NCBI GenBank assembly: GCA_964058845.1
Contig: CAXKVR010000076.1
Coordinates: 186,001 to 250,000 of the forward strand
DNA length: 64,000 nucleotides
Origin: Carex sylvatica
Taxonomy: Eukaryota; Streptophyta; Magnoliopsida; Poales; Cyperaceae
Direction of reading: 5' to 3'
Shown here in pieces: positions 23,905 to 34,230 of this stretch (the first letter of the stretch is position 1; each line of letters starts with the position of its first letter). The notes beneath the pieces were generated by a model. It worked only from the letters and a program-made list of their open reading frames with translations. It searched no databases and was not told the DNA's origin. The position numbers and the translations under genes are program-made.

Positions 23905-25148
23905 TCAGCACCGAAACGTTAACACCGCACCATCCCTGGATGACACGGCAACCGTGCACAGTTTGGTGGTCTCTACATGGTGCGTGAAGAATTTCAAAAC
24001 CTCAACCCTCCCCTTCACCTTCATCCTAGACTCCACTTCCACCACCTCCGGATTTCCATTTACGGGAAACCCAGCTACGTTAAAACTAGCCGACATGTAC
24101 TGTGTACGCCCCCCTTCAATCTGCCCGGCCGGTATGAACATGAATCCAGCAACCTATCTTCCAAATCAGATCAGTCAGAACTCAGGCATGAAATAAAACA
24201 TGGTAGAGTTCTAATATTTACATAGCAAAATAAGGAGAAATTTCATGTATAACCCTCAAAAACATCAAAATCATGTATTTTCCCCTCTAAAATTCATAAT
24301 ATCATATTTACCATTCTAAATTTAAAAAACTGACAAATTTACCCGTTATATTATTTTTTTCTGTTTTTTTATTAATATTACCTTTTTTTAATTAAACTCA
24401 TTTTAAATTTACAAAATACCCATTTTTGCATCAGACACCCTGCATTTTTTAGATATTTGCTGTTCCCAACGGTTCCAGTCAGATCTGTTTAGGGAAAGTT
24501 GCAATTGCATCAAATGTGGTCAATTTTGCCCCTACCTTAAAATTCTTTAATGCGGATTACTATCTTTGATAAGCCCTGAATTGAACTAAATCTGAACAAT
24601 GGAAATTCGATCCAGAATTCGTATAATACCTTCATACGAATATTTACATGACTTAGAAAAGGAGTTCGAACTGAGTTGAGCCTTCTTTTGGCATGAATCA
24701 ACCTCGAATTTAACACTTTGTGTTACTGAATTAGACTTTAACACCATTCCCAAATAGTTAAAAATTTACAGAAATAAGAACGAAACTTCAATCTGCCAAC
24801 CTGGTTCTGAGGCCTGGAAAGAACAACAAGAGAACTGTCATAATGCGACAGCATGTTGCGATTGGGGTTTCTGACAGCCGCAAGTTGAGCATAGGTGAAG
24901 CTAGCAGTGCCATTGGCAGAGGCGAAACCAGGCAACTGTACGGCGGAGATGGCAATAGTTGGGTCGTGAGGGCGGAAGACGACAAAGAGAGCGATGACAC
25001 CGGCACCTACAAGGACGAGGAGGAAGGTGGTGGCGACGGCGCAGGAGGCGAGGTTGGATCGGCCGTGGCGGTGCTGGTAATGTGGGTTTTGATGGATGTA
25101 CTGGGATTGAGGTTGGGACTGATGAGGTCCCATTAGATTAGATTGCAT
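23905..25148 (-). CDS. LEA-2 / NDR1-HIN1-like (NHL) membrane protein
   Basis: Small plant membrane protein of the late-embryogenesis-abundant group 2 family, which includes the NHL proteins linked to stress and pathogen responses. Two exons, 24801-25148 and 23905-24153, join in phase 0 to 198 aa across a 647-bp GT-AG intron. The N-terminus is rich in Gln, His and Pro (residues 1-30, cytosolic in the family). One membrane helix spans residues 33-58 (CAVATTFLLVLVGAGVIALF), followed directly by HDPTIAISAVQLPGF. The LEA-2 fold follows, with the conserved VRNPNRN motif, SHYDSSLVV, and in exon 2 AGFMFIPAGQIEGGRTQYM and ending CTVAVSSRDGAVLTFRC. No frame breaks. Which NHL subgroup it belongs to cannot be said from sequence alone. 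Confidence 0.8.
24230..24470. repeat. Transposon-end-like sequence in the LEA-2 intron
   Basis: GGAGAAATTTCATGTATAAC followed by runs of 'TTACCATTCTAAA/TCCCCTCTAAAATTC' resembles the terminal region of the MULE at 8597 and the segment at 63233 (GGGAAAATTTCATGTGTGCC). Only one arm is seen, so this is probably a remnant. Confidence 0.35.
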
Positions 25149-25309
25149 TAGATAAGAGGGGAAGAGGAGGGATTGGGAATTGGGGAGGTGAGATTTCGAG
25201 CTTTCGATTTGTTGTGTGCTCCTTTTGGGAAGGAATGGGGATGGCGACAGGGAGAGGTTTTTTTCTGCCTTCGTTTCTTCTTTCTTTGTTTAGTGGTCAC
25301 TGGTAGAGG

Positions 25310-25470
25310 TAAGTGACTGCAAGTACGGATCCCCTCAAGTAAATCAAATTTTGAATATAAATCTGAACCGTCTGATCAGATTGTTCGGTCTAATCGGACA
25401 GTATAGATCTAAATTCAAAATTTCAGTTACTGCAGGTCATATGAATTCAGTGACTGTGGGGGCTGTGTCC
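25310..25470. repeat. Foldback MITE near the LEA-2 promoter
   Basis: The left arm TGACTGCAAGTACGGATCCC...CAAATTTTGAATATAAATCT is inverted on the right as AGATCTAAATTCAAAATTTC...TTACTGCAGGTCA. The centre contains CCGTCTGATCAGATTGTTCGG. It lies about 160 bp upstream of the LEA-2 start. Confidence 0.55.
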
Positions 25471-25479
25471 CTCTGTGTT

Positions 25480-28188
25480 GACGCTGGTCGTTCGTAACTT
25501 CCATGTTTTATGCGGCTGATTCTCTGTTGAGAATTGTGTGCCTACACTGTTTGTTCAGCCGACACTAATTTATTTATTTTCTTTTTCAAGAACTTTTGAA
25601 GAAAGTGAGTAAAAGGCTCTCCCGGTTCTTAAATAAAAATGATTTAAAGTGCCTCCATTTTTTATGCCTCTATCATGCCTTTATTTTTAAAAACTTTAAT
25701 AACTAAAAATTTAAAATTTAAAAATCAAAAATCAAAATAAAACCGTTGGATATGATCTACATCAGTTTATGCACATGTAAAATATTACGACATTTCAACT
25801 TTGTTTTGGTTGTCATCTAGAGATTGTAAGAAAATGTACTAATGTGGATAATTTCTAGACATTGATTTTTCAACTTATTAATTCACATAAAAATAAAATT
25901 GAAATGTGATAATATTTTATAAGAATATAGAGAAAATAATATAGATCACATCTAACAGTTTTATTTTGACATTTATAATTTAAATTTTGAGTTATTTAAG
26001 TTTTTAAAAATGAAAACATTTGAACCCTCCTCATTATTTATTTTAACTATTAATTTTATATTTGATGTTTAGAGAGTGCATGTACTATGTGTTGCCTCAT
26101 ATAAAAATCACATCCTATTCGTACATTATTTTGCTTACTGAAATTTGTATTTATATCATAATAAAAAAAAAAACTAAAACACTCTGATTTTGAGAGAATT
26201 TCATATTTATCCGTGCCACCAAGTCAAAAATATAATGTAATTGAATTTTTCATAATTTGAACTTTTGAAATGTTTTAGTTTTTTTTTTTTTAAATGGTGT
26301 AAATAAAAATTTCGGTCTTGCTTCATATAAAAATCACACTATTATTTTGCTTCGTATAAAAAAATCACACCATACCTAAAGAGCACATGTATTACTTGTT
26401 TTGCTTCATATAAGAGCCACACAGTGTATTATATAGCCCTCTAACATCGGTTATTAATCTTTTTAATTAAGAATTATTTTTTATAATACTTTTATTCAAT
26501 GACTATGACAAATCTAAGGTGGAAAAATAAGTTACTAACTTACTATTGTCATGTGATATTTCTTCGATTTTAAGAGTGTTTCATACTTGATTTCCCTATA
26601 AGATAAAAATTAGTTTAATTCAAACAACAAATGTGATCATTTTTTTAAGTATCATATCAAATATACACTTTTTTTTTCTTTTAACTTGTCTTCATAATTT
26701 TGTCTCCCTTGTGATAATTTATAGCTATATCCTGTTTAGTAGCATTAAATGTGATATTCTAGTATATAATTGACATGTACTAATGGACATGAAAAAAAAC
26801 AGAGATTGTTAAGAAAAAATGTTAAACATAGTAGAATTTTTTTATTTTATCCAGTGAAATCTCATGGAAATATTTTTTGGAACTACCGAATAAACAATAG
26901 GAAACTTTTTCTATTTGTCAATAATTTGCAATGAAACTCGTTATGTATTTCAGTAGAATTTTAAGTGATCAAATAGATCCTTATTACTCAATTGACAAGA
27001 TCAATTTAATCTCAAATAAGTTAAGAGCAAACTTTGACCATATAGGTCAAGATATAATTTGCTCAAGTTCAATTGGATGAAAATTACCGATCAGTTACAT
27101 GTTGACCTACAAGGAGATGACCACATAGAATTGGGATTAGGTGAATGTTCTAATAAAGGTGAACTGTAGAACGCGCTTGCAATGGTTCAATACTTCAATT
27201 GGAGGAACATTAAATATTGCGCCGTACGTGCTGGAGTGGTTAATTTTTCTTTGAAGCGCTCTGCATTTTTCACACCGTAGAGCTATAGCAGCAAGGAGCG
27301 GAGGCAAACGCTCCTGTACAGTTTTCGGTGACTATTTACCGTTGAAATTTTTTAACGGTCTTTCACTCTTGAAATTTTACGTTACGAATTTTGATGTTCT
27401 GTGTCGAAACGAGCCGAGCTAATCAGAAGCATAGTGACAAATGAAAAGTTCAGGTTCGGTTCGACGAGTTCAAAAATTTATGATTCATATATAATTCGGA
27501 AATAATTTGATACAAAAAGTAAGTCAAAAGAATTTTTCTCAATGATACCTCAGTCAAAGAAAAAAATTGACATTTTTTTCGTGTTTTCTCTCGAATAATA
27601 CGTGACTCGCGTTTTATACACGTTTTTTTGAGGTATTATTCAAAATTTGATTTGAAAACCTCAAAAAAAAATTCTATACACGAATCATGTCACTATAATC
27701 AGGAGTCGTCGAGTATCAGTGAGGTAACAAGTTCATGTTGCGAGTCGTACACAGATTGAAGATTTCTATCAACTTGGTATTGTGAATCGCATGTATATAA
27801 ACAAATCCAACTATCCCAACTAAAGAGAACAAATGAGACAGTACATGCCAACCCAAGAACCCAAGAACCCAAAAATAAAAAATCTTAATTAGTTTGCATC
27901 TCATTACAATTAGCACAGAGTCTAAGACTTTGCTTAATGCCAAATCAGAATAAGTCTGAAGTAATAGGTATCCAAAATCTAAATCAACAAATTGAGTTTT
28001 ATTTTACTGTTTACAAACTTTGCATCGTATTTAATTTACCAATTTAATTGAATACACACAGGACAAAATTCTTTACAATCACCAACCACAGATAAAATTT
28101 CAGATCCCAAAGGAACAAGAGAACCAAATTTTCGTAAAATGACTAATTAAATGGATACCAAAACTCAAATCAGAATTTAAAGCTAAAT
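25480..28188. other. Intergenic, no gene seen
   Basis: About 2.7 kb of AT-rich DNA. A transposon-end-like GAGAATTTCATATTTATCCG occurs near 26197. The minus-strand frame at 27716-27943 has no recognisable domain. Confidence 0.55.
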
Positions 28189-28189
28189 T

Positions 28190-28711
28190 TGAAACTTAAC
28201 CGTTCTTTTGAGCCAACGGAGAGGAGAGAGAGAGAGAGTCCGCCTTTGCCTTCAACCTTCAGCGACTTGAGAGAGAGAAGAGCAACAGAGACTCACTTCA
28301 GGCAGAGGCGAGCTGACTTGAGGGGTCGGAGAGCGGACTTGAGACGTTTAGCAGCAGCGGAGTTGAGAGCAGACTCAGAGTGAGAGAGAGTGATGAGATG
28401 GAGAGTCAGAGAGGAGAAGATAATCAGTTCGGAGATGGGACGGTTTAGTTATGGTACGATCGACGATTTCCGGTGGCGAGAGCGAGAGACAGAGACGCAC
28501 GCGGCTAGGGTTGCATTCTGGCACAGAGAGGAGTGCAATTTTTTTTTTACCAAAACTTTTTGCGACCGGTGATGGCGCTGGTCGCAGATACGGTTGCAGA
28601 AAGTGTGTCGTCGCCTCTGTTTTTTGTTGCATTTTTTTTGAGAAAAAATTAACTATCTGCGACCGATGAAGGCACTGATATTGATCGCAGAAAAAGCTTT
28701 CTGTTGTAGTG
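28190..28711. mobile_element. CACTA-like right end (family 2)
   Basis: It ends at 28711 with AAAGCTTTCTGTTGTAGTG (inverse CACTACAACAGAAAGC). Repeated GCGACCGGTGATGGCGCTGG / CTGCGACCGATGAAGGCACT motifs lie in the last 160 bp. The preceding 28200-28500 is GAGA-rich with repeated GACTTGAG and gives spurious frames on both strands. Same family as the end at 3284. No left terminus is visible. Confidence 0.5.
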
Positions 28712-29199
28712 CATAACTCGAGAAAAAGATTTATTTTATTCTTACAATGAATTTTATCCTCCTCGATTGATACGGAAGAATAGTAAAATAGTTGAAAAAG
28801 AGTATCACTATTATTCAATTTTTGTAATCCAGCGAGATATATATGATATACTGGTTTTTTTTTTTTACAATAAAAATGCCGTCTGTTTATTTTATTGAAA
28901 GAAACACAAGTTATTTTTACAATATTAATTTTAAACACAAATCAAAATCCAAACTTGAGAACAAATATATTAAATCAACAGTAATATTTAACATGATGTT
29001 AATTTCAAACAAGAACAATTAATAATATAAAATCAAATTTTAACATTTGCATAACAATAATATGCATCTGGCTGACCGGAAACATCACCATTATATAGCA
29101 TCAATGTCACCTAATTTCACGGCAGGTGATCCTATTGAATAAAAAAAGGAAGTATTTCTCCAAACATACATAATTTGGACTGTTTTGATTATGGTAACT

Positions 29200-29321
29200 A
29201 TTAGGATTAGTTGAAGAACCGATCCAAATTTGTTTGACATCTGTGTCGTCCTGATCAGGATCGGTTGTATTCCGATACTAATATGCGTATATAACCGATC
29301 CTGATTTCATTTTTTCCAGTG
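29200..29321. mobile_element. CACTA-like right end (family 3)
   Basis: The inverted pair CAGGATCGGTTGTATTCCGA and ATATAACCGATCCTG precedes a terminal CATTTTTTCCAGTG. The inverse of that end, CACTGGAAAAAATG, is another CACTA-type terminus. The region between 28712 and 29200, and that between 29322 and 29687, shows no gene. Confidence 0.4.
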
Positions 29322-29687
29322 GTGGTGGTCACCTCAAATGAGTATCCATTTTTAATACTATATGAAATTATATTTTGTGTAGAAAGTATAAGCGTAGTAA
29401 GTTTTGATTGAGCACCGTTTTACATTTTTTTTCGTTTATATCACTGTTGGTATGACCAAAGATCAGTAAATGCCCTTCTAGAATTTGTTAGCAGTAGTTA
29501 TCAAATCATATTTGTGTAATATTTAAAATATATATATATATGACAAAGGAAGTCTATTTTTTTATTAAAAAAAAAACAGGTCAGATTATCACACAAATTA
29601 TTCTTATTTATTTCATTAAAATGCCGTGAATTTTGTAATTTGGTACTTGCTCATTATGTTTGTTTTACATTGTAATTAAATTACTAA

Positions 29688-30737
29688 TTAAACTAATACT
29701 CTAACCTTGCTAAGCACTGCATGAACCACATCCTCCAAATATGTGATCATTGCCATGCATTCCTCCAGCACACGCTCGTCGGCTCCACTTCTCAGTAGTG
29801 GATTAAAGACTAACCAAAATGCAGAGATCATGATAAAACTAATCGTTAATGGACAAGCAACGATCTTATGTGGCCGCCAAATTGTAGCCCTTTTAGCAGC
29901 CTGTTCTACAATGATACCCATTCCTTGAAGCAAAAAGAATGTCATCACCTCTCCGGTCGGTCTCGATGATGCGAGGTAGTAAAAGATGACTTCATGCATA
30001 AGACCTGAGATAAGAAATGATGTGATCAGTCCGACAGCAGGGCCCAAGCGAGAGCTAACTGGTTCGTAGACTGCTTGACGGAGAGTCTGAGAGAGCATAA
30101 TGTTCCATCGCCGGCTCCAGAAATCTCGCAATGATGTGGAAAGAAACGGATCATTAAATTGAGGCTCAACCGGCATGTTTACAATAATTGATACGGTGAT
30201 GCCGGTTACAGCCATGACAAGTTCAAGACCTAGGTAGAGATGGCATGCATATAGAGAGAGGAGTGTGTATATGTCATAGAGAGGATGGTACCGGTACAGA
30301 TAGGCATTGCAGATTAAAATTAGGGTTTTGCATAATAGATTAAGGATTTCAGTGATTGAAACTATGCTGGTTTTGCGGTGGCCCGATCGGAGTTTGACAG
30401 GTAGTGTGGCTGTGAAGAGGAATTCAAGGAAGGGTTGTGATGGGTTAAGTGGGCCCCGGCCGAAAGACAGAAGGAGAAGTTTGAACAATGCGAGCCAAGA
30501 GAAGAAGATGGCAGCAATGGTACGGAGATGGATGAAGGAGAAGGCGGCCGGAAGAATAGGTAAGAGAAGAATAACCGGTAGAAGGGCTGTAAAACGGTGA
30601 AAGCCAGGAGGGATGCGGAACAAGGTGAAACGGACATAACATGTGCATGCCGTGAGTACAAATCCAACTATTACGGAGTATTTTAGCTCCGTTAAGATGG
30701 ACGGGTGGAGCTTCGGCCAGGGATGGTGGCTGTGCAT
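29688..30737 (-). CDS. Wax synthase-like MBOAT O-acyltransferase
   Basis: Membrane-bound O-acyltransferase of the plant wax synthase / acyl-CoA:sterol acyltransferase group, which esterify fatty acyl-CoA to long-chain alcohols or sterols in the ER. One uninterrupted 349-aa frame, the usual length and intronless structure for this family. Several hydrophobic segments are visible, at about residues 19-40, 48-68, 72-92, 155-188, 233-256 and 295-312. The MBOAT region includes NDPFLSTSLRDFWSRRWN (residues 195-212), the signature that precedes the active site, and SGLMHEVIFYYL with the conserved His at 248. A Met in good context opens the frame. The germin-like pseudogene is divergent on the other side of a 1.2-kb spacer. 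The substrate cannot be decided from the sequence. Confidence 0.88.
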   Translation of the reverse strand: MHSHHPWPKLHPSILTELKYSVIVGFVLTACTCYVRFTLFRIPPGFHRFTALLPVILLLPILPAAFSFIHLRTIAAIFFSWLALFKLLLLSFGRGPLNPSQPFLEFLFTATLPVKLRSGHRKTSIVSITEILNLLCKTLILICNAYLYRYHPLYDIYTLLSLYACHLYLGLELVMAVTGITVSIIVNMPVEPQFNDPFLSTSLRDFWSRRWNIMLSQTLRQAVYEPVSSRLGPAVGLITSFLISGLMHEVIFYYLASSRPTGEVMTFFLLQGMGIIVEQAAKRATIWRPHKIVACPLTISFIMISAFWLVFNPLLRSGADERVLEECMAMITYLEDVVHAVLSKVRVLV

Positions 30738-30841
30738 GGTGGTTATGAACTTGTGACTTGGAAATGGAAGTGATCAAATAAATTTGATCTCGTTGGTAAG
30801 AACAATTTGCTATTAATTGTGATCATGCAAAGAGAGCTTCA

Positions 30842-30849
30842 TTTTTATA
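30842..30849 (-). promoter_or_regulatory. TATA box candidate for the wax synthase-like gene
   Basis: The minus strand reads TATAAAAA about 105 bp upstream of the start codon, a normal plant spacing. Position and sequence only. Confidence 0.4.
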
Positions 30850-30859
30850 AGATTATTTC

Positions 30860-31835
30860 CATCTAGACCTGGAGTAGAAAAGTATTTACACTTATTATAT
30901 ATAAATAATGTGCCTTTAAGAAACATCTAATTACATACGACTTCTCTATACTCTGCTTTTAGCAATTGATATTTATTTTAATACAAAAAATGCAACTTAT
31001 TTAATTTCTCTGAGCGGAGACTTTGTTTTTGTACATAAAAGCAAAATATTCAAAATCAAACTATATATTTAGTCAAACAAGCATTTTAGATTATCAGCTT
31101 TCTTTTATTCATGAACTCTGCAAATACTTAGATATGTGAATTCCTCATCGTTTTCGTATGAGAGTCATCATTTTGTTATGACACAAATTTATTCAATTAG
31201 GATTGCTCTCTTTTAATTATGTTGTTTGCATTGTGCAATCAATATAACTTCTCCAAAGACTCCCAAGTCTAATCCACCTGATAATCTGTCTAAGCCATCT
31301 GATATGCGTCTAGATTTGTGTGAGCGGATTGTAAAGCATTCCTATTCGATCTGATGATTTGATTAAACGCAAAAATTGACCCTGTTTTGCTTCCATATAT
31401 AAAATGAAATTGAGAAATATTAAACTAAAGTTCGTCATTTCTTAAAAATGTTATGTACTGCCTGTGCTTAATTGGAACCATGCAACCAAAACAGAATAGT
31501 AGTTCAGCTAACACAGATTGACAAGTTCTATTGTACTGCACCAACATTTTTTACGTTGCACATGTTTGACTTGTACACAGATTTGAAAGAGCGGGACCGT
31601 TAATTTGAAGGCACTTCGTAAATTAGATTTCATACCTGAGATTGAAGTTGTCTACATCTTTGACCCCATCCCATCATCTCCCATTAATTTAATGGCCGAA
31701 GTATAATAAGATAAAACTTTATCCCTTGACCAATTCACAGAGAACATTTCAAATATTATTAAAGCTGGACTAATTAGCCAAAATCTTAACTTATTTTATT
31801 TCCAAATCGCAGGGAACTCTTCAAGCACCCACTAC
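30860..31835. other. Shared upstream region of a divergent gene pair
   Basis: AT-rich spacer between the minus-strand wax synthase-like gene and the plus-strand germin-like pseudogene. No gene was seen in it. Confidence 0.55.
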
Positions 31836-31843
31836 TATAAATA
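31836..31843 (+). promoter_or_regulatory. TATA box of the germin-like locus
   Basis: TATAAATA in CACTACTATAAATAACC, 95 bp upstream of the ATG. This is consistent with a short leader starting around 31870. Confidence 0.55.
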
Positions 31844-31937
31844 ACCATACAAGCTCTGTTCATTGTATAACCAAATAGCCATTTGCAAATTGCCTACATA
31901 CATCAGAAGTTCACAAAAGTTTATATACTTGAAAGAA

Positions 31938-33374
31938 ATGGCTTACTGTACACTTTTTTCTCTTCACTTTGCTTGCCTGCTCTCAAGCATTTGCTTCTGA
32001 CCCTAGCCCACTTCAAGATTTTTGTGTTGCTGACAACTGCTCTACTGTAATTGTGAGCGGTTTAGTTTGCAAGAACCCAAAAGATGCAAAACCAGAAGAC
32101 TTCTTCTTCTCAGGCCTCGACAAGGCTGGCGACACAAGCATCCTGGGTCAAACGTCACCCTAGTCAATGTCCAAAAAATTGCCGGACTCAATACCCTGGG
32201 AATTTCAATTGCTCGTCTCGACTTTGCACCCAATGGCGACCTCAACCCACCACACATCCATCCCAGAGCAACTGAAGTGCTCACCGTCATCGAGGGCACC
32301 CTTTATGTCGGTTTTGTGACGTCAGCCCCGGAATTCAAGCTCTTTTCCAAGGTGTTGAATAAGGGTGATGTATTTGTTTTTCCTGAGGGACTCATCCACT
32401 TCCAGTTCAACATTGGAGCTATTGCGGGTCTGTGTAAGTCGAAGTTATCGTGCTCAACTACTTACACACAATCATTATCATGAGTACAATTAATCATCTT
32501 TAAAGTTTCGATAGCGGAATTAATAATCATCAAAAGCAAATCAAAGTCTCCACGTGTAAATCAATCAAATAGATTACATACCTTTATCCATAGTAATCTG
32601 TAGAACAATATTTGAAACGTTCTTTGCAAACCATCAGAAGAACCGTAAAACGATTTCTCTCCTTTTTCTTTTTCTAAGCAATGACAACTTGTTCTTTATG
32701 AAATATCGATAAAGAGATGATCAACCTTACTATTAGAATATCTATTTTTTATTGCCTGTCATTAAAGCAATATTTATAGGGAAACGAATCTGGAACCTAA
32801 TGAATAAAGGTGCTGCCATCCAAAGGATGCAAATATATGCTGACTTGCGCATCCTACTAACTTAATTTCGCACCCTTTAATATTAATCTGTACATTATCT
32901 GCGCACCTTTAAGCCAAATAATACAATAGCGTCTTTTAATCAGATTCATATAAATAGCGCCTGTTAATTTAACGCAATGCATATATTAATTTAATCAAGC
33001 CAAAGGATGGATATGCGCCATATGCATGCACCCTTTAGTCAACATGAGTCAATATGCATCCTTTAGTCAATGCATTGAGTCAGACTTAGGATAATTAAGC
33101 CATATAATAGCGCAATGCATTATGTCAACGCACTTGTTAATTAAGTCATTTAATCAGTCCAATTAAATCAGTCAATAATTAAATCAGTCCATTAATGTTT
33201 TATTTTGGACCACATAATCGCATTTTCTTACAGTCTGAGTAGCCAAAACCCAGGCTTGATCACTATCGCAAAGGCAGTCTTCGGGTCAAACCTCTACCTA
33301 TTTTTGATGATGTGTTAGCCAAGGCATTCCAACTTGATAAGAAGATTGTTGACTGGATCCAGGCTAAATTCTGA
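31938..33374 (+). pseudogene. Germin-like protein, broken by frameshifts and a solo LTR
   Basis: Germin-like proteins are secreted cupins of the apoplast. The start MAYCTLFS lies in a different frame from the rest of the signal peptide (LACSQAFA), so there is an indel near 31960. The mature N-terminus has [13 protein letters not shown] and the second germin Cys in GLVCKNP. A second shift near 32140 leads to cupin box 1 ([13 protein letters not shown]: His, His and Glu ligands present) and box 2 ([15 protein letters not shown], His present). A solo LTR (32433-33232) then splits the codons for IAGL and SSQNPG. A third shift near 33290 leads to the end, PIFDDVLAKAFQLDKKIVDW...F and stop at 33372. 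A few residues after FNIG also appear deleted. Non-functional. Confidence 0.88.
32433..33232. mobile_element. 800-bp solo LTR inside the germin-like gene
   Basis: It starts TGTAAG and ends CTTACA, so it has the TG...CA ends of an LTR in a short inverted repeat. It is flanked by the perfect 5-bp duplication GTCTG (32428-32432 and 33233-33237). Removing it with one duplication copy restores the germin reading A-I-A-G-L-S-S-Q-N-P-G, which fixes the borders exactly. No internal retrotransposon sequence remains, as expected after LTR-LTR recombination. It shows no similarity to the Copia LTR at 33928. Confidence 0.8.
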
Positions 33375-33927
33375 AAATAGCAACTAATCAATCTTTAAAT
33401 TTTTTTGCTAACTTAGGAAATATTATTCAGCTAAAGATTTGTTACTCACATGATATGTAATAAATTGTTTAGAATTCAAATTCAGTTTGTAGTCTTATTG
33501 TCAATAATAAAACCCTGCCTCTTGGGCATGTTTGCATGAGTAGATAAAAATTTCAATAAGCCAGAAATATCTTTCAATTAATTCTTACTGTCTTCACCTC
33601 TGGATTGAGGCGATCACACTTGCTTGTTCATTCTTTGGTTAGTATTACAAGGTTATTTACTTAAGCCATAAAATCATTTTTCAGTTGAGATAATAGTAAT
33701 TAAAGTGGATAGGAGATATTTGTCCAGTTACAAATATACCAGATAATTATGAACTTATGTCATGTAGAAAGGAAAGAGAGCACTTCTAAAATGAAGTTTT
33801 AGCTGTCTTAGTCTTCAAGTGATGCATTTTCTTTAGCCAATTTATAGAAGCAATACTCGAACTAGTTTTCACTGTTGTCATTACTGGACTGTAGCAAAAT
33901 TTATTAGATCATTACTGGATTATCCAA
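33375..33927. other. Germin pseudogene 3' flank, no gene seen
   Basis: AT-rich, including a probable 3' UTR with TCAATAATAAAA near 33500. No further feature was recognised. Confidence 0.5.
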
Positions 33928-34211
33928 TGATAAGATATAAATTGACACATCTATTGTTGCAACCAATGGACAGAAGTCTCACAAGGCATAATGGATAACT
34001 CAGGAAATAAATCAGAAAATATATTCATTGCCTTGATAGCTCACGCTATTTACTAAGAAATAAATGTAAATTAGATTTTCTCATTAACTCAGATTGTTAT
34101 ATAAAGAAAGGAACAACCTCTTGTAAATCAATTACAATGAATGAATAAAATCAAATTCCAAACTTATCTTTCTGTCTCTCTTTATTTCTAAATTATACTA
34201 GTATCCTTTCA
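33928..34211 (+). repeat. 5' LTR of the Copia element
   Basis: Starts TGATAAGATA and ends CCTTTCA. TATATAAAG near 34097 is a likely LTR TATA box. Pairs with 38419-38702. Confidence 0.88.
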
Positions 34212-34223
34212 TGGTATCAGAGC
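34212..34223 (+). promoter_or_regulatory. Primer-binding site (tRNA-Met type)
   Basis: TGGTATCAGAGC directly abuts the 5' LTR. It is the standard initiator tRNA-Met primer site of plant Copia elements. Confidence 0.85.
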
Positions 34224-34230
34224 CTCCACC

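Noticed and set aside
24843..25136. Plus-strand frame of 97 codons
   Set aside because: Antisense shadow of LEA-2 exon 1; Gly/Glu/Asp-rich with no domain.
28189..28938. Frames on both strands near the CACTA-like end
   Set aside because: Caused by GAGA-type repeats and subterminal motifs; no domain and no splice context.
31969..32163. Germin-like frame as an intact short gene
   Set aside because: It lacks the start of the signal peptide and the cupin boxes, which continue in other frames; the locus is a pseudogene.
32433..33232. Interpretation of the germin interruption as an intron
   Set aside because: Germin-like introns are not normally at this position. The segment has TG...CA ends with a perfect 5-bp direct repeat, and no GT-AG choice restores the codons as exactly as removal of the insert.
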